NCBI GenBank assembly: GCA_037968835.1
Contig: JBBKWG010000094.1
Location: forward strand, 1 to 6,787
DNA length: 6,787 nt
Direction of reading: 5' to 3'
From: JBBKWG01 sp037968835
GTDB lineage: Bacteria > Pseudomonadota > Alphaproteobacteria > Rhodobacterales > Rhodobacteraceae
Shown here: positions 1 through 4,906 of the stretch, piece by piece
How the letters are laid out: each line of letters begins with the position of its first letter
How positions within the stretch are numbered: position 1 is the stretch's first letter
Translations under genes and position numbers: made by a program
The notes under the pieces: model-generated
Database searches by the model: none
Told to the model about the DNA's origin: nothing
What the model saw: only the letters and a program-made list of their open reading frames with translations

Positions 1-1
1 A

Positions 2-727
2 CTGGGTGTTCGCCATCCCGCCGACCGGCGAAATTCCGGACGTCGAAAGCGTCGACATCGCGTGACAGATCGCCACCAGCGGCGTGTCACCGGCCAGGAT
101 CAGCGCAACCCACAGCACAACCGTCAGACCGCCGTAGATCGGCGCCATTCGCCCCGCAAACCGCAACAGCCGTTCCGAGGGATCGGCGATCCGCGTGATC
201 TGCGCGGTGCCGACCGACGCGCCCTGCCCGATCTCGGCGGCGGAGGCCACCTCGAAGCCACCGAGGTTCAGCGGCGCCAGGATCGCGATTGCCGTCACCC
301 AAACGAAAAAGCCGCCAAGCCATCCCACCGTGGCCCGCCACAAGTGCAGCGAGGGCGGCAGACGTTCCGGCTCGAACATGGTCATTCCGGTGGTCGTCAG
401 GCTCGACACCATCTCGACATAGGCGTTCAGAAATCGCGTGTCGGGCATGGTTTCGGTAAACGGCACCGCCAGCATCACCGGCACCACGGCGAAAAAAGAC
501 AGCATCGAAATCAGGTGGCTACGCCCCTGCCGCCGGATGCGGTAATTCGACGTGGCAATCGCCAGCAGCGCGAACAGAGCCAGAAACAGGATGGCGGAGT
601 AAAAGAAGATCCGCGCCGTCTCCAGATCGCGCACCGCCGAGGCGTGCAGCGCCGGAATAAACATCGCCAGCGCGCCAAGCCCGATCAGCAGAACGATAAA
701 CGGAAGATCGTTCAACAGTCGAAGCAT
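2..727 (-). CDS. trkH: Trk-type potassium uptake protein TrkH, N-terminal part (cut by window edge)
   Basis: Membrane pore subunit of the Trk K+ uptake system, which works with cytoplasmic TrkA. The reverse complement is open from an ATG at 727-725 to the window edge, giving 242 codons; the C-terminal half lies outside. Hydrophobic segments lie at about residues 8-27, 40-58, 72-90, 132-152 and 194-212. Two selectivity-filter loops are visible: SSLTTTGMT (TTTG at 111-114) and STLSTSGISPVGG (STSG at 228-231), each closing a pore-helix repeat of the SKT (Trk/Ktr/HKT) superfamily. The start ATG overlaps the trkA stop in a TGATG arrangement, so translation is probably coupled and the two form one operon. 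The TrkG paralogue cannot be excluded by sequence, but TrkH is the usual name in this context. Confidence 0.93.
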   Translation of the reverse strand, partial: MLRLLNDLPFIVLLIGLGALAMFIPALHASAVRDLETARIFFYSAILFLALFALLAIATSNYRIRRQGRSHLISMLSFFAVVPVMLAVPFTETMPDTRFLNAYVEMVSSLTTTGMTMFEPERLPPSLHLWRATVGWLGGFFVWVTAIAILAPLNLGGFEVASAAEIGQGASVGTAQITRIADPSERLLRFAGRMAPIYGGLTVVLWVALILAGDTPLVAICHAMSTLSTSGISPVGGMANTQ

Positions 728-2103
728 CAGAAAAAGTCGATCGTGACCTGGAACAGGCGTTCGACCTCGGGCACGTCATCGGCCAGCGTAAAGACGACGA
801 TCACGTCGCCCTCGTCGATCCGCGTGCCCCCGGTCGGTTTCACCACCTGATCGTCCTTCATCACCGCCCCGACCAGAACGCCCTCGGGAAAGTCGATGTC
901 GCGGATCAGTTTGCCCGCCAGCGGCGAGGTCGACAGGATCTGCGCTTCGATCACCTCGGCCTCGGCGTCACCGATCGAATAGACGCCGCGCACCCGTCCA
1001 TGCCGGATATGACGCAGGATCGAACTGACGGTGGTGGCGCGCGGATTGATATAGGCGTCGATGTTCAAAGGTTCCATCAATGGCAGCAGCGTCGGATCGT
1101 TGATCAGCGCAATCGCCTGCTTGGCCCCGGCCTGCTTGGCGCGAACCGCCACCAGAAGGTTGGTCTTGTCGTCGTCGGTGACCGCCAGAATGGCGTCGGC
1201 GCGGTCGATGCCGGCCTCGGCCAGCAATTCCATGTTCAAGCCGTCGCCGTGCAGCACGATGGTGCGTTCCAGCGAATCCGCGGCATGTTCGGCGCAGGCG
1301 CGGTTCTTCTCGATCACCTTGGCCCGCAACCGCTCGGTCCGGCCCTCAAGCGCCAGCGCCACGGCCAGGCCGACGTTGCCGCCGCCGATGATGACCACGC
1401 GTTCCTGCCGGTGCATCGTCTTGCCGAAGATCTCGAACGTGCGCGGCATGTCCTCGACATGGGTGATGACGTAGACCTGATCGTCGGCGAAAAGCTGATC
1501 GCCGGGTTCGGGCGCAAACAGCCGCTCTTTCCGCCGGATCCCGACGACGATGGCGCGCAGCGTGGAAAACAAATCCGTAAGCTGGCGCAGCGGCGTGTTC
1601 AGGACCGGGCAATCCTCGTCAAGCTGGATGCCCAGTAGCTGCACCTGCCCGTTCAGAAACACCTCGGTGTCGAATGCAGCGGGGGCGGAAAGCCGGCGCA
1701 GGGCGGCCTCGGCAACCTCGCGTTCGGGGGAAATCACCACGTCGATGGGCATGTGATCGCGCCGGTAGAGGTCCGAGTAGATCGCCGTCAGATAACTTTG
1801 TGCCCGCAGCCGCGCGATCTTGCGCGGGATCGCGAACACCGAATGCGCGACCTGACAGGTGACCATGTTCACCTCGTCGGAATGGGTCGCGGCGATGATC
1901 ATGTCGGCGTCGCGCGCACCGGCCCGTTCCAGCACGTCGGGATAGCTGGCGTGTCCGGCGATGCCCTGAACGTCAAGCGTATCGGTGGCGCGGCGGACAA
2001 GATCGGGGTTGTTGTCGACGACGGTTACGTCGTTGCGTTCGCCCGAGAGATGCCGCGCGATCTGCCAGCCGACCTGACCCGCGCCGCAGATGATGACCTT
2101 CAT
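727..2103 (-). CDS. trkA: Trk system potassium transporter subunit TrkA (NAD-binding RCK protein)
   Basis: Peripheral cytoplasmic regulator of TrkH that binds NAD(H)/nucleotides and gates K+ uptake. The protein is 458 aa, the normal length for full TrkA. It shows two tandem RCK units: Rossmann glycine motif GAGQVG at residues 7-12 with acidic D30 after strand 2, then a TrkA_C domain around 140-225. A second Rossmann motif GGGNVG lies at 240-245, with a second TrkA_C domain near 370-455. The chosen ATG at 2103 is nine codons inside the longest open frame. It is preceded by a good ribosome site (AGAGGGA, about 4 nt before the ATG), and the protein then starts directly on the first Rossmann strand (MKVIICGAG). 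trkA overlaps trkH by one base downstream. It normally follows ntrX in related genomes; here it is cut off from ntrX by plus-strand genes, so it must use its own promoter upstream of 2103. Confidence 0.96.
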   Translation of the reverse strand: MKVIICGAGQVGWQIARHLSGERNDVTVVDNNPDLVRRATDTLDVQGIAGHASYPDVLERAGARDADMIIAATHSDEVNMVTCQVAHSVFAIPRKIARLRAQSYLTAIYSDLYRRDHMPIDVVISPEREVAEAALRRLSAPAAFDTEVFLNGQVQLLGIQLDEDCPVLNTPLRQLTDLFSTLRAIVVGIRRKERLFAPEPGDQLFADDQVYVITHVEDMPRTFEIFGKTMHRQERVVIIGGGNVGLAVALALEGRTERLRAKVIEKNRACAEHAADSLERTIVLHGDGLNMELLAEAGIDRADAILAVTDDDKTNLLVAVRAKQAGAKQAIALINDPTLLPLMEPLNIDAYINPRATTVSSILRHIRHGRVRGVYSIGDAEAEVIEAQILSTSPLAGKLIRDIDFPEGVLVGAVMKDDQVVKPTGGTRIDEGDVIVVFTLADDVPEVERLFQVTIDFF

Positions 2104-2300
2104 GGCGTCCCTCTTGCCGCTATCCGTCACTGTCTGGCACGCGCGACCCGCCGGTTCAAGACGCCGTGGATGAGCGCCAGACCCCGCCTAACAACTGGAG
2201 CGAGGCACGGCAGAGCCGTTCCGGTGCCGTTTTCGTGAACTATTTTCATACGCAATTACAGCGTGTTAGATGACTTATTCGACCTGTGCTAAAAAACTGC
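2104..2300. other. Divergent intergenic region (trkA leader / upstream of secreted protein)
   Basis: No convincing gene is present. Bases 2231-2310 are clearly more AT-rich than the flanks, as expected for a divergent promoter region. The trkA promoter should lie here on the minus strand, but I cannot point to a convincing -35/-10 pair. An imperfect inverted repeat lies at 2204-2228: outer arms GGCAC/GTGCC, inner GGC-AGA-GCC. It would fold in a trkA leader transcript. Its function is unknown. Confidence 0.5.
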
Positions 2301-2330
2301 GAAACTTTTCCCCGAAGGCTTCGTGACTAG
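2301..2330 (+). promoter_or_regulatory. Predicted ECF-sigma promoter P1 upstream of the secreted DUF7282 protein
   Basis: A -35-like GAAACT (2301-2306) is followed by a 15-nt spacer and a -10-like CGTGACTAG (2322-2330). AAC in the -35 and CGT in the -10, about 16 nt apart, are the usual signature of ECF sigma promoters. The same element with the same spacing recurs at 4316-4345, the other flank of the sigma/anti-sigma pair. Transcription would begin near 2335-2338. An 11-bp odd palindrome, CGAAG-G-CTTCG (2313-2323), overlaps the spacer and the start of the -10. Assignment to the adjacent sigma factor is inference from position and repetition. Confidence 0.6.
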
Positions 2331-2352
2331 AGGCACACAACGGGAGAACGCC

Positions 2353-2523
2353 ATGACCACGGACCAGACCACGTGCACCGAAAGACCGCTGCATCCCGCA
2401 GCCAGTGTCGATGCGCATCTGTCCGTCTCCCCGAAATGCAAGTCGCCGGACCCGGTTCATCCGACCGGCCGAGTGATTGTAACGAACAATGACGTTTCCA
2501 AACCCAACAGAAAGGACATTTTC
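2353..2523 (+). other. Leader or in-frame N-terminal extension of the DUF7282 gene
   Basis: From an ATG at 2353 an open frame runs 57 codons without a stop straight into the downstream signal-peptide gene, in the same frame. The ATG has a plausible ribosome site (GGGAG, 2342-2346) and sits about 15-20 nt after the predicted P1 start. Its codons are moderately GC-ending. The encoded peptide has no recognisable domain and would bury the downstream signal peptide inside the protein. I therefore treat the stretch as a roughly 190-nt leader that may also encode a short or alternative N-terminus. Confidence 0.35.
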
Positions 2524-2937
2524 ATGTTCAAGCCACTACTTACAGTTTCCCTTATTGCACTTGGCGGCGCCGCTTTCGCCGCTGCCCACGCACCTGCCGC
2601 AATGGTTGAAGCCGCGGATCAGGACGTAACCAACGGCATCGTTTCCGCCGCCAAGGTCGTCGCACCGGCCAACGGCTGGTTGGTCGTTCACCGCACCGAC
2701 GCCGAAATGAAGCCCGGTCCCGTGGTTGGCTATGCGCCGCTGCGCATGGGTGACAACATGGACGTTGCTGCGATCCTGACCGAGTCTGTCGCTTCGGGTG
2801 AAATGCTCATGCTGATGGTTCATGCCGAAGACGGTGGCATGATGACCGGCGGTTTCGAGTACACGCTCGGCGCGAAAGAAGACGGCCCGATCCGCGTTGA
2901 CGACAAACTTGTCATGCAGGTTGTCACCGCGAAGTAA
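2524..2937 (+). CDS. Secreted methionine-rich DUF7282-type protein
   Basis: A 137-aa protein of unknown function. Residues 1-20 form a classical signal peptide (MFKPLL start, hydrophobic core, small residues AAFA before the likely cut near 18-21), so the mature protein should be periplasmic or secreted. The remainder fits the DUF7282 pattern as I remember it: ADQDV at the start, then GWLVVHR, GPVVGYAPLRMGDN, a LMLMVHAEDGG strand, and DGPIRVDDKLVMQVV at the end. Ten methionines follow the initiator, clustered at 94, 96, 98, 106 and 107; there is no cysteine. ATG 2524 is chosen because AAAGGA (2513-2518) lies 5 nt upstream and the signal peptide begins there. Codons such as GTT, GCT and CTT are far commoner than in the neighbours, a pattern often seen in highly expressed genes of this group. 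It is preceded by P1 and followed by a strong terminator. The family assignment is from memory of the pattern; the biochemical role is unknown. Confidence 0.85.
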   Translation: MFKPLLTVSLIALGGAAFAAAHAPAAMVEAADQDVTNGIVSAAKVVAPANGWLVVHRTDAEMKPGPVVGYAPLRMGDNMDVAAILTESVASGEMLMLMVHAEDGGMMTGGFEYTLGAKEDGPIRVDDKLVMQVVTAK

Positions 2938-2964
2938 TCTGTCGAACACATCCTCCTCGACAGA
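2938..2964 (+). repeat. Inverted repeat directly after the DUF7282 stop codon
   Basis: TCTGTCGA (2938-2945) and TCGACAGA (2957-2964) are perfect 8-bp complements with an 11-nt loop. The repeat begins one base after the stop codon and sits just before the main terminator. It may stabilise the 3' end of the mRNA or assist termination. It has no T tract of its own. Confidence 0.55.
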
Positions 2965-2967
2965 TAT

Positions 2968-3000
2968 TGCGCCCGGTCAGCAACGACCGGGCGCATTTTT
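2968..3000 (+). terminator. Rho-independent terminator after the DUF7282 gene
   Basis: A perfect 11-bp stem, TGCGCCCGGTC (2968-2978) with GACCGGGCGCA (2985-2995), has a 6-nt AGCAAC loop and is followed by TTTTT (2996-3000). This is a textbook intrinsic terminator. It separates the secreted-protein transcript from the sigma-factor gene 65 bp downstream. Confidence 0.93.
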
Positions 3001-3064
3001 CGTGTTTGCATTTGCACTTTATGGCAATTCGCCTAGGTTCCCGGTTGTAACGGAAAGGGACTCT

Positions 3065-3610
3065 ATGACGCCTGCGGACATCGAAGCGCTGATCGCGCGG
3101 GTCGGCCTGGGAGAAAGACAGGCATTTTCCGACCTTTATCAAGCGACATCGGCGAAACTTCTGGGGGTCTGCCTGCGTGTCTTGAATGACCGCGCCGCAG
3201 CAGAGGACGCCATGCAGGACACGTTTGTCAAAGTCTGGAAGAACGCCGACCGTTACGCAAGTAATGGGCTCAGCCCGATGACGTGGCTGATCACCATTGC
3301 GCGCAATACGGCGATCGACCGCCTGCGGACCGCCAAATCCCGACCGACGTCGGATCTCGCCGATTATTCCGAGGTTCTGTCATCGGGCGGTCCGTCCCCG
3401 GAGGGCGCCGCAATCGCAGCGTCGGACGCGGGACGCATCACCAAATGTCTCGATACGCTTCCGGTCGACCGCAAGGACGCCGTGAAGGGGGCCTATCTTG
3501 ATGGCGACAGCTACGCCGATCTGGCCAGCCGCTTCGATGTTCCGCTGAACACGATGCGGACGTGGCTCAGGCGCAGTCTTCTGTCGCTGAGGGAGTGTAT
3601 GGCCCAATGA
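3065..3610 (+). CDS. ECF-family RNA polymerase sigma factor
   Basis: An alternative sigma factor that redirects RNA polymerase to stress promoters when released from its anti-sigma factor. It has 181 aa, the usual size for the group. Region 2 covers about 20-92, with the conserved AEDAMQDTFVKVWKNADRY (46-64, region 2.2/2.3) and TWLITIARNTAIDRLR (73-88, region 2.4, -10 recognition). Region 4 covers about 124-178, with the -35-reading helix-turn-helix SYADLASRFDVPLNTMRTWLRR (149-170). There is no region 1.1 or 3. ATG 3065 has a strong ribosome site (GGAAAGGGA, 3052-3060); the longer open frame to 2897 would run through the terminator. Its stop overlaps the anti-sigma start by 4 bp (ATGA). The sequence resembles proteobacterial ECFs paired with RskA-type anti-sigma factors rather than the RpoE/ChrR pair of Rhodobacter. 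No copy of the P1/P2 element precedes it. A weak TTGCAC...TAGGTT (3013-3039) might be a housekeeping promoter. Confidence 0.94.
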   Translation: MTPADIEALIARVGLGERQAFSDLYQATSAKLLGVCLRVLNDRAAAEDAMQDTFVKVWKNADRYASNGLSPMTWLITIARNTAIDRLRTAKSRPTSDLADYSEVLSSGGPSPEGAAIAASDAGRITKCLDTLPVDRKDAVKGAYLDGDSYADLASRFDVPLNTMRTWLRRSLLSLRECMAQ

Positions 3611-4299
3611 GCGACGAGAGCATGGAAATCGAGGACGATCGCATTCTGGCCGCCGAATACGCGCTGAGATTGCTTGAGGGCGACGAGGAACGCGCCGCTC
3701 GTGTGCGGGTTCTGACCGACCGCGGATTTGCCAGTGAAGTGGCGTATTGGCAGGAGCAATTCGCTTCGATGGCCGATGACGTGGCCGAGGTTGCACCATC
3801 GGGTGCTGCGCGCAAGGCGCTGATGAACCGGCTATTCCCGGACGCGGCGACCAATTCGCCGTTCTCGCTGGCCTTCTGGAAGGGTCTTGCCGGGGCCGCC
3901 ACCGCCGCCGCCGCACTATTCGCGTTCCTGGCCTTTGTTCCTGCCGATCTGACGGGTCCGCCGCCGCTGTTCGTGTCCGAGATCTCGTCGGATGACCAGT
4001 CGCTGCGCGTTCTGGCCGTGATCGACGCCGCCGCCCATACTGTGCGCATAACCCGCACCAGTGGCGATGCCGCCACGGGCCGGTCGCTGGAACTTTGGGG
4101 CATCCCCGCCGACGGCCAGCCGCCGGTTTCGTTCGGCGTGCTGCCGGGCACCGAAACGGCTGAATTCATCGTGCCCGACGCCCTTCTCGGCAAGGCCGTT
4201 GGCCTGACGCTGGCGATCTCGGATGAACCCGAAGGCGGATCGCCGACCGGTCAGCCGACCGGCGCGGTTCTGGCGCTCGGCCCCGTCACCGCGCTCTGA
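3607..4299 (+). CDS. Membrane-bound anti-sigma factor, RskA-like
   Basis: Predicted to hold the upstream ECF sigma factor at the inner membrane and release it on a signal. It has 230 aa. The cytoplasmic N-terminal domain (about 1-90) contains LAAEYALRLLEGDEERAARVR (14-34) and a helix ending in YWQEQF (47-52), typical of this class. One transmembrane helix lies at about 93-111 (Ala/Phe/Leu-rich). The periplasmic C-terminal part (112-230) carries the RskA-type pattern RSLELWGIPADGQPPVSFGVLP and ends in GGSPTGQPTGAVLALGP. There is no cysteine and only one histidine, so it is not a zinc-binding (ZAS) or ChrR-type sensor. The start is fixed at ATG 3607, inside the sigma stop (ATGA), implying translational coupling and stoichiometric synthesis. 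The signal is not evident; release by regulated proteolysis is known for RskA relatives and is inference here. Confidence 0.9.
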   Translation: MSDESMEIEDDRILAAEYALRLLEGDEERAARVRVLTDRGFASEVAYWQEQFASMADDVAEVAPSGAARKALMNRLFPDAATNSPFSLAFWKGLAGAATAAAALFAFLAFVPADLTGPPPLFVSEISSDDQSLRVLAVIDAAAHTVRITRTSGDAATGRSLELWGIPADGQPPVSFGVLPGTETAEFIVPDALLGKAVGLTLAISDEPEGGSPTGQPTGAVLALGPVTAL

Positions 4300-4315
4300 C
4301 GCAGCGAACTTTTCT

Positions 4316-4345
4316 GAAACTATCACCGTCCGGCAACGTGACTTG
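4316..4345 (+). promoter_or_regulatory. Predicted ECF-sigma promoter P2 upstream of the cupin gene
   Basis: GAAACT (4316-4321), a 15-nt spacer and CGTGACTTG (4337-4345) match P1 (2301-2330) at 14 of 15 motif positions with identical spacing, while the spacers differ. It begins 16 bp after the anti-sigma stop. The predicted start near 4350-4353 gives the cupin mRNA a leader of about 150 nt. A nearby GCGAACTTTT (4304-4313) resembles the -35 side of P1 but lacks a -10 at the right distance. Confidence 0.6.
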
Positions 4346-4393
4346 CAGTGTCGGGGGCATAGTTCGCGTCCGGCGCGTAACGAGTATCGCCCT

Positions 4394-4410
4394 CCGGTAC
4401 TCGGTGCCGG
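4394..4410 (+). repeat. Hairpin in the cupin leader (possible weak terminator or attenuator)
   Basis: CCGGTAC (4394-4400) pairs with GTGCCGG (4404-4410) through seven pairs including one G-T wobble, with a TCG loop. It is followed by GGGGCCTTTC, so there is only a short T run. It lies downstream of the predicted P2 start and about 90 nt before the cupin ATG. It may terminate the sigma/anti-sigma transcript weakly, or fold in the cupin leader. Confidence 0.35.
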
Positions 4411-4501
4411 GGGGCCTTTCATCGCGCGGATATCAGGTGACTTGCTTCCGGCAATGTGAGGGCTACCGTGGCCTTGGCACATCCGAAGAAAGTCCAACGA
4501 C

Positions 4502-4906
4502 ATGAAAATCGTTCGCAACGGCACCAATCCGTCCCGACCCGGACCCGCCGAATACTTCACCGGCACCGTGCGTTTCGACACGCCGTTCGACGCCGACGAA
4601 CCCGCGCGGGTTGGCGGCCTGACGGTCACGTTCGAGCCGGGTGCGCGGACGGCATGGCACACCCACCCGCTGGGCCAGACGCTGCTGGTGACAGCGGGCG
4701 TAGGCTGGGTTCAGCGCGACGGCGAAACGGTCGAGGAGATCGGCCCCGGCGACGTCGTCTGGATCGCGCCCGGCGAACGCCACTGGCACGGCGCGACCGA
4801 TCAGACCGCGATGACCCACATCGCGATTGCCGAGGCCGAAAACGGCAGCCGCGTCACCTGGCTGGAGCACGTTGCGGACGGCGATTATCTGAAAGGTCGC
4901 CGCTGA
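4502..4906 (+). CDS. Small cupin-domain protein, manganese hydroxynitrile-lyase-like
   Basis: A 134-aa single-domain cupin with no signal peptide, so likely cytoplasmic. Cupin motif 1 is WHTHPLGQTLLVTAGVGWVQ (52-71) and motif 2 is PGDVVWIAPGERHWHG (82-97). H53, H55, Q59 and H94 form the metal-ligand set. As I recall, the same residues at the same numbers bind manganese in the Granulicella cupin hydroxynitrile lyase (GtHNL), which the whole protein resembles closely (for example FEPGARTAWHTHPLGQTL). H96 and H106 also lie in or near the pocket. Many bacterial relatives are annotated (R)-mandelonitrile lyase, but their natural substrate is usually unknown. The ribosome site is weak (GAAGAAAG, 4485-4492). 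The predicted P2 element lies upstream, and the stop TGA abuts the ntrX stop with no gap. I am sure of the fold and metal site, much less of the reaction. Confidence 0.88.
   Translation: MKIVRNGTNPSRPGPAEYFTGTVRFDTPFDADEPARVGGLTVTFEPGARTAWHTHPLGQTLLVTAGVGWVQRDGETVEEIGPGDVVWIAPGERHWHGATDQTAMTHIAIAEAENGSRVTWLEHVADGDYLKGRR

Noticed and set aside
62..850. 262-codon plus-strand open frame opposite trkH/trkA
   Set aside because: Its Arg/Gln/His-rich, low-complexity composition is typical of an antisense shadow in GC-rich DNA; the minus strand encodes clear TrkH and TrkA.
2101..2130. Upstream ATG at 2130 as trkA start
   Set aside because: It would add nine residues before the Rossmann strand; the ATG at 2103 has the better ribosome site and gives the normal 458-aa length.
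2204..2234. Inverted repeat followed by TTTT as a plus-strand terminator
   Set aside because: The stem is imperfect with a large bulge and no plus-strand gene lies upstream to be terminated.
3154..3179. Third GAAAC...CGTG pair inside the sigma gene
   Set aside because: The spacer is 17 rather than 16 nt after GAAAC, the -10 side reads CGTGTCT instead of CGTGACT, and it lies within conserved sigma region 2 coding sequence.
3607..4299. ZAS or ChrR-type zinc/cupin anti-sigma factor
   Set aside because: The protein has no cysteine, a single histidine, no HxxxCxxC motif and no cupin domain; the C-terminal pattern is RskA-like.
4447..4461. Second copy of TCCGGCAATGTGA as another ECF promoter
   Set aside because: No GAAAC-like sequence lies at the required distance upstream (4434-4438 reads CAGGT) and the -10 match is degraded.
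3916..4662. 248-codon minus-strand open frame across the anti-sigma/cupin junction
   Set aside because: It covers two well-supported genes and the P2 region and has no domain or ribosome-site support.
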